64,000 nucleotides of DNA from Nocardioides sediminis (GCF_003047295.1 NZ_PZYZ01000007.1:1-64000); one strand, 5' to 3'. Positions 48,342-57,543 are shown, counted from the first letter of the stretch. Notes: generated by a model not told the origin, from the letters alone. Translations and numbers: made by a program.

Positions 48342-49090
48342 CCGCACTCCTCGACGCGAGCTGGGTCGGCGTCCCGGTCTGGACGATCGCCCTCATCGGG
48401 CTGATCGTGCTCCTGGGCGCCTTCGTGCAGGCCACCGTCGGGCTCGGCCTGGGCCTTCTGGGTGCCCCGCTGATCGCGCTGCTCGAGCCGCAGCTCGTCC
48501 CGACGCTGCTCCTGCTGCTCGCCGTGCCGGTCTCGACGACCGTCATGGTGGCGGAGCGCCACCACATCGACTGGCGCGTGGTCGCCTGGGCGCTGCCGGC
48601 CCGGGTGCCCGGCACCCTGCTGGGGGTCTGGCTGGTCACGGTCATCGCCGGACGGTGGCTGGTGGTCGCGGTGGCACTGATGGTGCTGGTGGCCGTGGCC
48701 CTGGTGCTGCACACCGTCGAGGTGCGCCAGACCCCGGCCACGCTGGTGGGGGCCGGCTTCCTCGCCGGCACGGCCGGGACCGCCGTGGCGGTCGGCGGTC
48801 CGCCGATGGCCATCGTGCTGGCGCACCGCCCCTCCCGCGAGGTGCGCGGGACCCTGTCCCTGTTCTTCGTGGTCGGCTCGGTGATGAGCGCCGCCTGGTT
48901 CGCCGCCGTCGGCGCCATGCCGCGGTCGTCGGTCGTCCTGGCGCTGGCCTACCTGCCCCTGCTCGCGGTCGCGGTGCCGCTGGGCAGCTGGGCCAACCAC
49001 CGCCTGCCCCGCGAGCAGTTCCGTACCGCGGTCCTGGGGCTGTGCGCGCTGTCGGCGGTGGTGCTGCTGGTGCGCTCCCTGATGGGCTGA
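48338..49090 (+). CDS. TSUP-family sulfite/anion exporter (TauE/SafE)
   Basis: A 250-aa membrane protein with about seven to eight segments in two repeats; the first reads GAFVQATVGLGLGLLGAPLIALL, the second AGTAVAVGGPPMAIVLA. These glycine-rich motifs are typical of TauE/SafE proteins that export sulfite, sulfoacetate or similar anions. GTG 48338 overlaps the upstream stop. Substrate unknown. Confidence 0.85.
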   Translation: MTALLDASWVGVPVWTIALIGLIVLLGAFVQATVGLGLGLLGAPLIALLEPQLVPTLLLLLAVPVSTTVMVAERHHIDWRVVAWALPARVPGTLLGVWLVTVIAGRWLVVAVALMVLVAVALVLHTVEVRQTPATLVGAGFLAGTAGTAVAVGGPPMAIVLAHRPSREVRGTLSLFFVVGSVMSAAWFAAVGAMPRSSVVLALAYLPLLAVAVPLGSWANHRLPREQFRTAVLGLCALSAVVLLVRSLMG

Positions 49091-49113
49091 GACCCGGCCC
49101 ACGACCGTCCCCG

Positions 49114-49119
49114 TAGCCT
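49114..49119 (+). promoter_or_regulatory. -10 hexamer TAGCCT of the DUF3105 gene
   Basis: TAGCCT ends 6 nt before GTG 49126. Confidence 0.55.
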
Positions 49120-49125
49120 GACGCG

Positions 49126-49728
49126 GTGACCGAGATCGACGACCGGCCCCCGCGGCGGTCCCCGCTCCTGCTCGTGCTGTCCTCCGTCGTCTCCCTGGTC
49201 GTGATCGGGGGTGCCCTGACGGCGCCGCTGGTGGCTCGGGTCGCCGGCTACGAGGGGGAGCCGGTCGACCTGTCGGAGGTCCAGGTCTGGGAGATCGAGG
49301 ACACCCGGCACACCGACAGGGACGTCGACTACCCGCAGGACCCGCCGGCCGGGGGACCCCACGCGCCGGTGTGGCTGGACTGCGGCGTCTACGACGAACC
49401 GGTGCGCGAGGAGAACGCCGTGCACGACCTCGAGCACGGCACGGTCTGGATCACCCACGACCCCGCCCTGCCGGAGCGTGACGTCGAGGCACTCGCCGAG
49501 GTGCTGCCCGACAACGGCATCATGTCGCCGCGCGAGGGTCTGTCCTCGACCGTGGTCGTCACCGTGTGGGGCGCGCAGCTGGCCCTGGACGGCGCGCGGG
49601 ACCCGCGGCTGCGGCTCTTCCTCGACGAGTACGGCGACGGGCACACCGCACCCGAGTTCGGGGTGACCTGCCACGGCGGCACCCGCGACCCGGCCGGCGC
49701 GGCGCCGGAGCCGGGCCTGGGAGCCTGA
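49126..49728 (+). CDS. DUF3105 membrane-anchored protein
   Basis: A 200-aa protein with one N-terminal membrane segment (LLLVLSSVVSLVVIGGALTAP) and an extracytoplasmic DUF3105 domain: VDYPQDPPAGGPHAPVWLDCGVYD, HDLEHGTVWITH, and a late TCHGGTRDP. The conserved His and Cys residues suggest a metal or redox site. Function unknown. Single leaderless gene. Confidence 0.82.
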   Translation: MTEIDDRPPRRSPLLLVLSSVVSLVVIGGALTAPLVARVAGYEGEPVDLSEVQVWEIEDTRHTDRDVDYPQDPPAGGPHAPVWLDCGVYDEPVREENAVHDLEHGTVWITHDPALPERDVEALAEVLPDNGIMSPREGLSSTVVVTVWGAQLALDGARDPRLRLFLDEYGDGHTAPEFGVTCHGGTRDPAGAAPEPGLGA

Positions 49729-49928
49729 CACCGGCTGCGTCCTGTTGCGCCGTCAGAGGCCGTGGTCACCGTGCCGCTCGGTCGTGCGAGATCGGGACCA
49801 TCGCCCATGGGCGTCTCCCAGCGGATCGTGGCCATGAGTGGACGTTTGACGTCTGTGGCGGGTCGTTTGCCTCTGACCTAATCACGGAAGCCGTTGAACG
49901 ATGAGGAGCGGATGGGGGTGTGTGGACC

Positions 49929-50687
49929 ATGTCTTCCAGGACGTCGTACCGGTCACATGGTGAAGCCGATGCTCGGTCCGGCCGCAGCGTCCGCGAGCAC
50001 AGGGCTACCGCCACGACCGCGGGAATCCTCTTCATCATCGGAACGGTGGCCGGCATCCTCAGCAAGGCCGTCGCAGCCTTCCCCGTGGGTGACGCAGACG
50101 ACCCGCTCGCCTACGCAGCGGACCACTCCGGCGCCGTCGCGACGGGAGCACTGCTCGTGCTCGTCATGGGCCTGTCGCTCGCGCTGGTCGCGGTGGTGCT
50201 CTTCCCCGTGCTGCGCCAGGTGGATGAAGTGTTGGCCACGGGCTACCTGATCATCCGAGGAGCGGTCGAGACGACGACCTACGTCATCGTCGCCATTGCA
50301 TTCCTGCTCCTCGCGCCGCTGGCCGAGACCATGGCTGCAGGCCCGGGCACGGCCTCACCAGCCGGCGTGCGTCTGGGCACTCTCGTGATCGACCTGGACG
50401 GCGCCAGCATCATCATGTCACTGGTGTTCTGCCTGGGGGCCACCCTCTTCTACGTGCTGCTGTTCCGGTCGCAGATCGTCCCCCGCTGGATCACGGTGTG
50501 GGGCCTCGTGGCGATCCCCCTGTACGTCACCGCCTATCTGCTCGCGATGTACGGGGCTGTCGGCACCAACTCCTCCGAGGTGAACCTGCTGTGCGTTCCC
50601 TTGGCCGTGCAGGAGATGGTGCTGGCGATCTGGATGATCGCACGCGGTTTCCGTCCGGTGGCCGCCACCAGCACGACCGAGATCTGA
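49929..50687 (+). CDS. DUF4386 family membrane protein
   Basis: A 252-aa integral membrane protein with six hydrophobic segments (TAGILFIIGTVAGILS, VATGALLVLVMGLSLALVAVVL, VIVAIAFLLLAPLAET, SLVFCLGATLFYVLLF, GLVAIPLYVTAYLLAMYG, VQEMVLAIWMIARG) in DUF4386 style. Function unknown. ATG 49929 is preferred to GTG 49920 because the GGGGGTG ribosome site would overlap the latter. Its codons are less G/C-biased than those of its neighbours, a possible sign of later acquisition. Confidence 0.75.
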   Translation: MSSRTSYRSHGEADARSGRSVREHRATATTAGILFIIGTVAGILSKAVAAFPVGDADDPLAYAADHSGAVATGALLVLVMGLSLALVAVVLFPVLRQVDEVLATGYLIIRGAVETTTYVIVAIAFLLLAPLAETMAAGPGTASPAGVRLGTLVIDLDGASIIMSLVFCLGATLFYVLLFRSQIVPRWITVWGLVAIPLYVTAYLLAMYGAVGTNSSEVNLLCVPLAVQEMVLAIWMIARGFRPVAATSTTEI

Positions 50688-50821
50688 TGAGGCCCCTGCC
50701 ACAGCGAACCCGCTCAGCCCACGCCGGCTCCAGCGGGTGGAGCAGCCCTGCCCCTCGGCGCCGCGGCGGGGTTGGCTGCTCGGTCATCGCGGCCTCCCGG
50801 ACCCGCATGCCACCCGTCGGC

Positions 50822-50827
50822 TAGCGT
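50822..50827 (+). promoter_or_regulatory. -10 hexamer TAGCGT of the thiamine-binding protein gene
   Basis: TAGCGT ends 7 nt before ATG 50835. Confidence 0.5.
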
Positions 50828-50834
50828 GCCGGTC

Positions 50835-51137
50835 ATGCTCGTCGCCTTCTCGATCTCCCCGACGTCCGGCGACCCGAACGGGTCGGTCACCGAGGCGGTC
50901 GCCGCCGCCGTCCGCGTGGTCCGCGAGTCCGGGCTGCCGCACGAGACCAACGCGATGTTCACCAACGTCGAGGGGGAGTGGGACGAGGTCATGGCCGTGG
51001 TCAAGCGCGCCGTCGACGTCGTCCCGGAGGTCTCGCCACGGGTCGGACTGGTGCTCAAGGCCGACATCCGGCCCGGGTACGACGGCCAGCTCACCGCCAA
51101 GGTCGAGCGGATCGAGGAGGCCCTGCGTGGAGAGTGA
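50835..51137 (+). CDS. Thiamine-binding protein (MTH1187/YkoF-like)
   Basis: A 100-aa ferredoxin-like-fold protein of the UPF0045 family: LVAFSISPTSGDPNGSVTEAV, SGLPHETNAMFTNVEGEWDEV, GLVLKADIRPGYDGQLTAKVERIEE. Relatives bind thiamine or hydroxymethylpyrimidine. It overlaps the yjbQ gene by 11 bp, a pairing that also points to thiamine metabolism. Confidence 0.8.
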   Translation: MLVAFSISPTSGDPNGSVTEAVAAAVRVVRESGLPHETNAMFTNVEGEWDEVMAVVKRAVDVVPEVSPRVGLVLKADIRPGYDGQLTAKVERIEEALRGE

Positions 51138-51531
51138 GGTCCGCTCCTACCGCACCGGCGGGTCCGAGACCGTCCTCGACCTGACCCGCGACGTCGCGTC
51201 CTTCGTCGACGGCCGCGGGGACGGGCTGGTGCACGTCTTCGTCCCGCACGCCACCGCGGGCCTCGCGATCCTGGAGACGGGTGCCGGGTCGGACGACGAC
51301 CTGCTGGCCGCGCTCGGGGACCTCCTGCCCGCCGACGACCGCTGGCGGCACCGGCACGGGTCGCCCGGCCACGGCCGCTCCCACGTCATGCCGGCCCTCG
51401 TGCCGCCGTACTGCTCCGTCCCGGTGCTCGACGGTCGCCTCGCGCTCGGGACGTGGCAGAGCATCTGCCTGGTCGACCTCAACGTCGACAACGCGGACCG
51501 CGACGTGCGGTTCTCGTTCCTGGCCGGGTGA
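51127..51531 (+). CDS. YjbQ-family protein (secondary thiamine phosphate synthase)
   Basis: A 134-aa protein of the UPF0047/YjbQ family with the conserved VFVPHATAGLAILETGAGSD, a histidine-rich loop (DRWRHRHGSPGHGRSHVMPAL) and the terminal LGTWQSICLVDLN. YjbQ has weak thiamine phosphate synthase activity. GTG 51127 lies inside the end of the preceding gene. Its stop overlaps the next GTG, making a three-gene operon. Confidence 0.87.
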   Translation: MESEVRSYRTGGSETVLDLTRDVASFVDGRGDGLVHVFVPHATAGLAILETGAGSDDDLLAALGDLLPADDRWRHRHGSPGHGRSHVMPALVPPYCSVPVLDGRLALGTWQSICLVDLNVDNADRDVRFSFLAG

Positions 51532-52145
51532 GCGTGCCGGGACCGGCGGTCGAGCTGCGCGCCGCCACGGCCGACGACGCCCGCGAGGTCGACCGCGTGA
51601 TCTGCGCGGCCTTCGGCGCGGAGGACCCGGTGGAGGCCGACAAGGTCGCCGGCCTCTGGACCGACGTGCGGGCCAGCGGCCACCTGCTCGCCGAGGTGGT
51701 CGCGGTCGACGGCGACCGGGTGGTGGGACACGTGGGCGTGAGCCGGTGCTGGATCGACGCCCGGCGCGCCCTCCTGGACGCGGCCATGCTGAGCCCACTG
51801 AGCACGGTGCCCGACGCACAGGGACGTGGCATCGGTACGGCGCTCGTCGCCGCCGCCGTCGGCGCCGCGCGAGAGCTGGGCGGTCCCGCGATCTTCCTGC
51901 AGGGGAGCCCGACGTTCTACGGGCGCCGCGGCTTCGACCGCGCGAGCGACCACGGGTTCGAGGCACCGTCGCGACGTACGCCGGACGCGGCCTTCCAGGT
52001 GGTGGTCCTCGACGGCTTCGAGGACTGGATGACGGGCCGGGTGGTCTATCCAGAGGTGTGGTGGCGGCACGACGCCGCCGGTCTGCGGGATCCCGACCTC
52101 GCGTTCCTCGAGGACCTCTTCGCGCGGGAGCACCCGCCGACCTGA
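51528..52145 (+). CDS. GNAT-family N-acetyltransferase
   Basis: A 205-aa acetyltransferase. Visible are the N-terminal VELRAATADDAREVDRVI, the acetyl-CoA binding QGRGIGTALVAAAVGAA, and GSPTFYGRRGF, the pattern of the YhbS-like GNAT subgroup. Substrate unknown. GTG 51528 overlaps the yjbQ stop (GTGA). It ends 10 bp from the convergent FBP gene. Confidence 0.82.
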   Translation: MSVPGPAVELRAATADDAREVDRVICAAFGAEDPVEADKVAGLWTDVRASGHLLAEVVAVDGDRVVGHVGVSRCWIDARRALLDAAMLSPLSTVPDAQGRGIGTALVAAAVGAARELGGPAIFLQGSPTFYGRRGFDRASDHGFEAPSRRTPDAAFQVVVLDGFEDWMTGRVVYPEVWWRHDAAGLRDPDLAFLEDLFAREHPPT

Positions 52146-52155
52146 GCGGCCGGTG

Positions 52156-52644
52156 TCAGGCCCGGACCCTGGCCACGAACGACTCGAGGTTGGCCACGAG
52201 CCGGGTCGCGCGCTGCTCCACGGTCAGCGTCTCGTGCATCCCGGGGGTGCCGGTCCGCAGCTTGCCGCGCACGTAGAGCGAGCAGGCGAGGTCGGAGCAG
52301 ATGTAGGTCCCCACCGAGTTGCCCTGCTGCCCGGCCTTGCCCGCTCGGGGCGCCACCATCAGGGACACGCCGCCGGACTGCACGGTGATGCACAGGGAGC
52401 ACATGCTGCGTCGTGCCGCGCCGACGCTCGCCTCGTTGATGCGGAGCACCACGCCGTAGGTCGCCCCGTCCACCTCCGTGACCAGGTAGCGCCGCGTCGG
52501 CGCCTGCGGGTCCGACCATCCCAGGTAGTCCAGGTCCTCCCACGGCCGGTCGGCCAGGTCCCGGGGGACGTGCAGGCGCTTGGCCTCGCCCTTGGTGCAG
52601 TTGACGAAGGACGCGCGGATCTGGGGCTCGGTCAGGGGTCTCAC
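52156..52644 (-). CDS. FBP domain protein (treble-clef zinc finger, elongation factor G-binding like)
   Basis: A 162-aa protein with an N-terminal helical segment (IRASFVNCTKGEAKRLHVP) and a C-terminal treble-clef zinc finger formed by MCSLC and ICSDLACS. This is the FBP family related to fusidic-acid resistance proteins of the FusB type that bind EF-G; the real target here is unknown. GTG 52644 is chosen because a TACCGT hexamer is 7 nt upstream. It is divergent from a TetR regulator across a clear operator, so the two are probably co-regulated. Confidence 0.82.
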   Translation of the reverse strand: MRPLTEPQIRASFVNCTKGEAKRLHVPRDLADRPWEDLDYLGWSDPQAPTRRYLVTEVDGATYGVVLRINEASVGAARRSMCSLCITVQSGGVSLMVAPRAGKAGQQGNSVGTYICSDLACSLYVRGKLRTGTPGMHETLTVEQRATRLVANLESFVARVRA

Positions 52645-52651
52645 AGGGACG

Positions 52652-52657
52652 ACGGTA
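52652..52657 (-). promoter_or_regulatory. -10 hexamer TACCGT of the FBP gene
   Basis: TACCGT on the minus strand ends 7 nt before GTG 52644, 3 bp from the operator. Confidence 0.5.
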
Positions 52658-52660
52658 GGC

Positions 52661-52679
52661 TGCCTAAAACTATTAGGCA
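52661..52679. promoter_or_regulatory. TetR-type operator between divergent genes
   Basis: TGCCTAA-N5-TTAGGCA is a perfect 19-bp inverted repeat beside the FBP -10 element and 19 bp before the TetR ATG. It is A/T-rich in a G/C-rich setting, as expected of an operator covering both promoters. Confidence 0.7.
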
Positions 52680-52698
52680 AAATCATTAAGGAGTTCGC

Positions 52699-53265
52699 AT
52701 GGCACGCGCCGGTCTGACGACGGAGCTGGTCGTGCGTGCGGGGGCGGATCTCGCCGACGAGGTCGGCTTCGACGCGGTGACCCCCTCGACGCTGGCGCGC
52801 GCGCTGGGGGTGCGGGTGGCGAGCCTCTACTCCCACGTCGCAGGCGCCGACGACCTCCGCCAGCGGATCGCGCTGCTCGCCCTCGACGAGCTCGCCGACC
52901 GGGCCTCGGAGGCCCTCGCCGGCCGTGCGGGCCGGGAGGCGCTGGAGGCGTTCGCCGACGCCTACCGCGACTACGGGCGCGAGCACCCGGGCCGGTACGC
53001 CGCGATGCAGACGCGGCTCTCGCCCGAGGCCGCCGCCTCGGGCCCCGGGGGCCGGCACGCCGAGCTGGCCCGCGCGGTGCTGCGCGGCTACGGCCTGGGC
53101 GAGACCGAGGAGACGCACGCGGTCCGGCTGATCGGCAGTGTGGTGCGCGGTTTCACCGTGCTCGAGCTTGGTGGGGGCTTCGACCACAGCCCGCCACCCC
53201 CGGACGCCACCTGGCCGCGGATCCTGGACGGCGTCGACGCCGTGCTCCGCTCCTGGGCACGCTGA
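52699..53265 (+). CDS. TetR/AcrR-family regulator
   Basis: A 188-aa repressor. The N-terminal helix-turn-helix reads FDAVTPSTLARALGVRVASLYSHVAGADDLRQRI; the C-terminal ligand domain contains VVRGFTVLELGGGF, as in the WHG subgroup of TetR regulators. AAGGAG lies 5 nt before the ATG. It most likely binds the inverted repeat just upstream, repressing itself and the divergent FBP gene. Ligand unknown. Confidence 0.87.
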   Translation: MARAGLTTELVVRAGADLADEVGFDAVTPSTLARALGVRVASLYSHVAGADDLRQRIALLALDELADRASEALAGRAGREALEAFADAYRDYGREHPGRYAAMQTRLSPEAAASGPGGRHAELARAVLRGYGLGETEETHAVRLIGSVVRGFTVLELGGGFDHSPPPPDATWPRILDGVDAVLRSWAR

Positions 53266-53366
53266 TCCTTCCCCCGGGCCTGCCTGTCATTCGTCCCGAC
53301 CGGGCGGTCTGTTGTGCCCTGTGCCGGCGTCGGTCGGCGGACGAGGATCGAGGCGAGGAGGACGCC

Positions 53367-54122
53367 ATGGACGGACGATCGCGCCGCTTCGGCCTGGCGG
53401 CCGCGCTCCTCGTCGTCGCCCTGTCGGGCTGTGGCGAGGACTCGACGCCGGGGACCACGACTGCCCCCGAACCCCAGTCGCCAGAGACGCTCGCGTCCGC
53501 CTTGGTGGAGCCCGCAGACCTCGGCGCGGCATGGTCCGTGACCCGGATGCCGGACTTCCCGGAGCTCTCGGAGACCGGGGTGGTGAGCGACGAGGCGCAG
53601 GACATGCTGCCGCGGATGGAGCCGTGCCAGAAGGCCACCGAGCAGGAGCGAGCGGCCGCGGAGGACCTCGAGTGGGATGCCTTCCGCCAGCTCGAGCTCG
53701 CCACCGGCACCCCCACCGGGTCGCCTTCCCCGGGACGGCCGCCGGTGCACCACCTGGTCTTCGCGCAGGAGTTCCTGGGCGAGGGCGCGGTGGACGAGAC
53801 GAAGACGACGTACGACGCGCTGGTGTCCGGCGGGGACGCGTGCCTGGGCACCGAGAAGACCCGCGACGGCGAGACCGTCCGCACCACGGGCCTGACCGTG
53901 CCCGACCTGGGCGACGCCAGTCACGGGTGGAGGAGCATGGTGACCGAGCCCGGGCCGGCCGGCCGCACCGCCACGTGGGACCTGCGCCAGGTGCTCGTCC
54001 GTGACGGCGGGGTGCTGCTCATGGCCCAGGTAGCCGAGATCACCACGCCCGGCGTGGACACGGTGCTCGACGACGCGGAGGTCGAGGAGATGGTGCAGAC
54101 CATGGTCGACAAGCTGCCCTGA
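53367..54122 (+). CDS. Hypothetical lipoprotein
   Basis: A 251-aa predicted lipoprotein (lipobox LSGC, Cys22). The mature part starts with a Thr/Pro linker, then ASALVEPADLGAAWSVTRMPDFPE, a segment typical of actinobacterial sensor-type lipoproteins; two Cys in the mature region may pair. No named family recognised. GAGGAGG lies 6 nt before ATG 53367. Confidence 0.7.
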   Translation: MDGRSRRFGLAAALLVVALSGCGEDSTPGTTTAPEPQSPETLASALVEPADLGAAWSVTRMPDFPELSETGVVSDEAQDMLPRMEPCQKATEQERAAAEDLEWDAFRQLELATGTPTGSPSPGRPPVHHLVFAQEFLGEGAVDETKTTYDALVSGGDACLGTEKTRDGETVRTTGLTVPDLGDASHGWRSMVTEPGPAGRTATWDLRQVLVRDGGVLLMAQVAEITTPGVDTVLDDAEVEEMVQTMVDKLP

Positions 54123-54196
54123 CGACCTCGTGGCGGCTCGTCACCGACAGCGTCTCGCCGGCGTACCGGCCGCCCGGTGAGGACGGGACGCCCTCA

Positions 54197-54202
54197 TAGG
54201 AT
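54197..54202 (+). promoter_or_regulatory. -10 hexamer TAGGAT of the hisA-hisF operon
   Basis: TAGGAT ends 6 nt before ATG 54209. Confidence 0.55.
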
Positions 54203-54208
54203 CGGGGC

Positions 54209-54943
54209 ATGGCCCCCTACCTCGAGCTCCTGCCCGCCGTCGACATCAAGGGCGGACAGGCCGTCCAGCTCGTGCAGGGCGTGGACGGGTCCGAGAAGCG
54301 CTTCGGCGACCCCGTCGAGGCCGCTCTCCGCTGGCAGGAGGCCGGCGCGGAGTGGATCCACCTGGTCGACCTGGACGCCGCCTTCGGCCACGGCCACAAC
54401 CGCGAGCTCCAGGCCCGGATCGTCGGCGCCCTCGACATCCGGGTCGAGATGAGCGGCGGCATCCGTGACGACGAGTCGCTGGAGGCGGCCATGGCCACCG
54501 GCTGCCGGCGCGTCAACATCGGAACCGCCGCCCTCGAGCAGCCCGAGTGGTGCGCCCGTGCCATCGCGACGTACGGCGACCGGGTCGCGGTGGGCCTCGA
54601 CGTGCGCGGCACCACGCTCGCCGCCCGCGGCTGGACCCGCGACGGCGGCGACCTCTACGAGACGCTGGCCCGGCTCGACTCCGAGGGCTGCGCCCGCTAC
54701 GTCGTCACCGACGTCAACAAGGACGGCATGCTCCAGGGGCCCAACCTCCAGCTGCTCCGCGACGTCTGTGCCGCCACCAGCAGGCCCGTGGTCGCCTCCG
54801 GCGGCGTCACCACGCTCGCCGACATCGAGGCGCTCATGGGCCTGGTCGACGAGGGGGTCGAGGGCGCCATCGCGGGCACCGCGCTCTACGAGGGGCGCTT
54901 CACCCTCGAGGACGCGCTCGCGCTGACCAAGGGGTCCGCATGA
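54209..54943 (+). CDS. hisA: Phosphoribosyl isomerase A (HisA/PriA)
   Basis: A 244-aa TIM-barrel isomerase of histidine biosynthesis, which in actinobacteria (PriA) usually also performs the TrpF step. The catalytic base Asp12 is in PAVDIKGG; the second Asp is in [10 protein letters not shown]; phosphate loops are [11 protein letters not shown] and [11 protein letters not shown]. Leaderless; its stop overlaps the hisF ATG. Confidence 0.93.
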   Translation: MAPYLELLPAVDIKGGQAVQLVQGVDGSEKRFGDPVEAALRWQEAGAEWIHLVDLDAAFGHGHNRELQARIVGALDIRVEMSGGIRDDESLEAAMATGCRRVNIGTAALEQPEWCARAIATYGDRVAVGLDVRGTTLAARGWTRDGGDLYETLARLDSEGCARYVVTDVNKDGMLQGPNLQLLRDVCAATSRPVVASGGVTTLADIEALMGLVDEGVEGAIAGTALYEGRFTLEDALALTKGSA

Positions 54944-55701
54944 CCCTCGCCGTACGCGTCATCCCGTGCCTGGACGTCGACGGGGGCCGGGTGGTCAAGG
55001 GGATCAACTTCACCGAGCTGCGCGACGCCGGTGACCCCGTCGAGCTCGCCCGCACCTACGACGCGGAGGGCGCCGACGAGCTGACCTTCCTCGACATCTC
55101 GGCCTCCCACCAGGAGCGCGCCACCACGATGGAGGTGGTGTCGCGCTGCGCGGAAGAGGTCTTCATCCCGCTCACCGTCGGCGGTGGGGTGGGCAGCGTC
55201 GAGGACGTCGACCGGCTGCTGCGCGCCGGCGCCGACAAGGTGGCGATGAACACCGCGGCCATCCGCCGCCCCGACCTGATCGCCGAGGTCGCGGACCGTT
55301 TCGGCAGCCAGGTCCTCGTGCTCTCCGTCGACGCGCGGCGGGCGCCCGGCACCGACTCGGGCTTCGAGGTGACCACCCACGGCGGCCGCACGTCCGCCGG
55401 CATCGACGCGGTCGCGTGGGCCGCCCGCGCCGCCGAGCTCGGCGCGGGAGAGATCCTCCTCAACGCGATGGACGCGGACGGCACCCAGGACGGCTTCGAC
55501 CTCGACCTCATCCGCGCCGTGCGCCGGGAGGTCTCGGTCCCCGTGATCGCCAGTGGCGGCGCGGGGGCGGTCGAGCACTTCCCGCCGGCGGTCGACGCGG
55601 GGGCCGACGCGGTGCTGGCGGCCACCGTGTTCCACTTCGGCACCCTCCGGATCAGCGAGGTCAAGGCCGGGCTCGCGGCCGCGGGCCACCCGGTGCGCTG
55701 A
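54940..55701 (+). CDS. hisF: Imidazole glycerol phosphate synthase cyclase subunit
   Basis: A 253-aa TIM-barrel enzyme that, with HisH, makes IGP and AICAR. Catalytic residues are Asp12 ([12 protein letters not shown]) and the Asp in LSVDARR; the phosphate loops [12 protein letters not shown] and [11 protein letters not shown] are intact. It is translationally coupled to hisA (ATGA). hisH is not in the window. Confidence 0.95.
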   Translation: MTLAVRVIPCLDVDGGRVVKGINFTELRDAGDPVELARTYDAEGADELTFLDISASHQERATTMEVVSRCAEEVFIPLTVGGGVGSVEDVDRLLRAGADKVAMNTAAIRRPDLIAEVADRFGSQVLVLSVDARRAPGTDSGFEVTTHGGRTSAGIDAVAWAARAAELGAGEILLNAMDADGTQDGFDLDLIRAVRREVSVPVIASGGAGAVEHFPPAVDAGADAVLAATVFHFGTLRISEVKAGLAAAGHPVR

Positions 55702-55759
55702 CGGCGGTGACGCTCGTCCCACCGACGCGTCCGTGGAGCGCGGCGGGGTCCGGCGGACT

Positions 55760-55765
55760 TACGAT
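55760..55765 (+). promoter_or_regulatory. -10 hexamer TACGAT of the amino acid ABC operon
   Basis: TACGAT ends 6 nt before ATG 55772. Confidence 0.55.
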
Positions 55766-55771
55766 TTCGCC

Positions 55772-56656
55772 ATGCGCACCCTGACCCGGCCGCTCCTGGC
55801 CACCTCGCTCGCCACCGCCGTGCTCCTCACCGCCTGTGGCGCCCCCCGCGACGAGGCGGACACCGCCGACGACGCGAGCACCTCCGAGGAGACGACCGAG
55901 GCCGCCTCCTGCGACAAGGAGTCCCTGGAGACCCTCGAGCCCGGCGTACTCACGGTCGGCACCGACTCCCCGGCGTACGAGCCCTGGTTCGTCGACGACG
56001 ACCCGACCAACGGCGAGGGCTACGAGTCCGCCGTCGCCTACGCGGTCGCGGAGCAGCTCGGCTTCGCCGAGGACGAGGTCACCTGGGTGACCGTGCCCTT
56101 CAACGCGGTGGTGAGCCCCGGCGAGAAGAAGTTCGACTTCGACGTCAACCAGGTCTCGATCACCGAGGAGCGCCGCAACGCCGTCGACTTCTCCAGCGGC
56201 TACTACGACGTGCGCCAGGCCGTCATCACCAACGCGGGGAGCGCCATCGACGGCGCCACCGCGATCTCCGACCTCGCCGACGCCAGGCTGGGCGCCCAGG
56301 TGGGCACCACGAGCTACAACGCCATCACCGAGCAGATCGGCACCTCCGAGCAGGCCGCGGCCTTCGACACCAACGACCAGGCGGTCCAGGCGCTCAAGAA
56401 CGGCCAGATCGACGGCATCGTGGTCGACCTGCCGACCGCCTACTACATGACCGCCGTCCAGCTCGACGACGGCACGATCGTCGGCCAGCTGCCGCTGCCG
56501 GACGGCGAGGTCGAGCAGTTCGGCGCCGTGCTGGACAAGGGCAGCCCGCTCACCGACTGCGTCTCGCAGGCCGTCGACGCGCTGCGCGAGGACGGCACCC
56601 TGGACCAGCTCGCCGACGAGTGGCTGGCGCAGCAGGGCGCTCCCGAGCTCTCCTGA
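55772..56656 (+). CDS. Polar amino acid ABC transporter substrate-binding lipoprotein
   Basis: A 294-aa lipoprotein (lipobox LTAC, Cys22) of the family 3 solute-binding proteins: LTVGTDSPAYEPWFVDD, GYESAVAYAVAEQLGF, FDFDVNQVSITEERRNAVDFS, ADARLGAQVGTTS. It binds a polar amino acid outside the membrane for the permease and ATPase that follow. The stop overlaps the permease ATG (TGATG). Confidence 0.9.
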   Translation: MRTLTRPLLATSLATAVLLTACGAPRDEADTADDASTSEETTEAASCDKESLETLEPGVLTVGTDSPAYEPWFVDDDPTNGEGYESAVAYAVAEQLGFAEDEVTWVTVPFNAVVSPGEKKFDFDVNQVSITEERRNAVDFSSGYYDVRQAVITNAGSAIDGATAISDLADARLGAQVGTTSYNAITEQIGTSEQAAAFDTNDQAVQALKNGQIDGIVVDLPTAYYMTAVQLDDGTIVGQLPLPDGEVEQFGAVLDKGSPLTDCVSQAVDALREDGTLDQLADEWLAQQGAPELS

Positions 56657-57543
56657 TGCCGGACCTCGGGGCCGACGCCGAGGCCGCGACCCGGGCCACG
56701 GACTGGCACCCCTCGGCGGTCCAGCGCGAGCGCGACGCCTGGCGCCGACGCCAGACGATCCGGAGCGCGGCCGTCGCGGCCACGTCGACGGTCGTCCTGC
56801 TCGGCGTGGTGACCGCGCTCGTCGTCACCTCGCCGGGCTGGGAGCGCGTCCAGGAGACCTACTTCGACTGGGACAAGGCCGTGGCCTCGCTGCCGGCGGT
56901 GCTCGCGGGGCTCTGGCTCAACATCCGCGTGATGGCCGTCTGCGCGGTCGTGATCGTCGCGCTGAGCCTGACCATCGCGGTGATGCGCACGATCCGGGGC
57001 CCGGTGGCGTTCCCGTTGCGGCTGCTCGGGACGGTGTACGTCGACGTGTTCCGCGGCCTTCCTCTGCTGCTGGTGCTGTTCCTCCTCGGCTTCGGCGGGC
57101 CGGCCCTGGACCTGACGGGGCTGCCGACGTCCGCGCTGTTCTGGGGCTGCGCGGCGCTGGTGCTGTCCTACTCGGCGTACGTCGCGGAGGTGTTCCGGGC
57201 CGGCATCGAGTCCGTCCACCCGTCGCAGCGGCTGGCCGGTCGTGCGCTGGGGCTGTCCTACGCACAGACCCTGCGGCACGTCGTGCTGCCGCAGGCCTGG
57301 CGCCGGGTGCTGCCCCCGCTGATGAACGACCTGGTCTCGCTGCAGAAGGACTCCGGGCTCATCGCCGTGCTCGGGGTCATCGACGCCATCCGGGCCGCGC
57401 AGATCGAGACGGCCCGCGACTTCAACTACACGCCGTACGTCGTGGCGGGCTTCCTGTTCATCTGCCTCACCATCCCGATGGCGCGGCTGACCGACTGGTT
57501 CGCCCGCAAGCAGGGGTTCCACGGCGCGGGAGGGATGCTGTGA
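56656..57543 (+). CDS. Polar amino acid ABC transporter permease
   Basis: A 295-aa membrane protein with an extended N-terminus, a first helix near residue 45, and the His/Glu/Gln permease core: VYVDVFRGLPLLLVLFLLGF, YSAYVAEVFRAGIESVHPSQRLAGRALGLS (EAA loop), KDSGLIAVLGV. It forms the channel of the importer. Overlaps both neighbours. Confidence 0.9.
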   Translation: MPDLGADAEAATRATDWHPSAVQRERDAWRRRQTIRSAAVAATSTVVLLGVVTALVVTSPGWERVQETYFDWDKAVASLPAVLAGLWLNIRVMAVCAVVIVALSLTIAVMRTIRGPVAFPLRLLGTVYVDVFRGLPLLLVLFLLGFGGPALDLTGLPTSALFWGCAALVLSYSAYVAEVFRAGIESVHPSQRLAGRALGLSYAQTLRHVVLPQAWRRVLPPLMNDLVSLQKDSGLIAVLGVIDAIRAAQIETARDFNYTPYVVAGFLFICLTIPMARLTDWFARKQGFHGAGGML

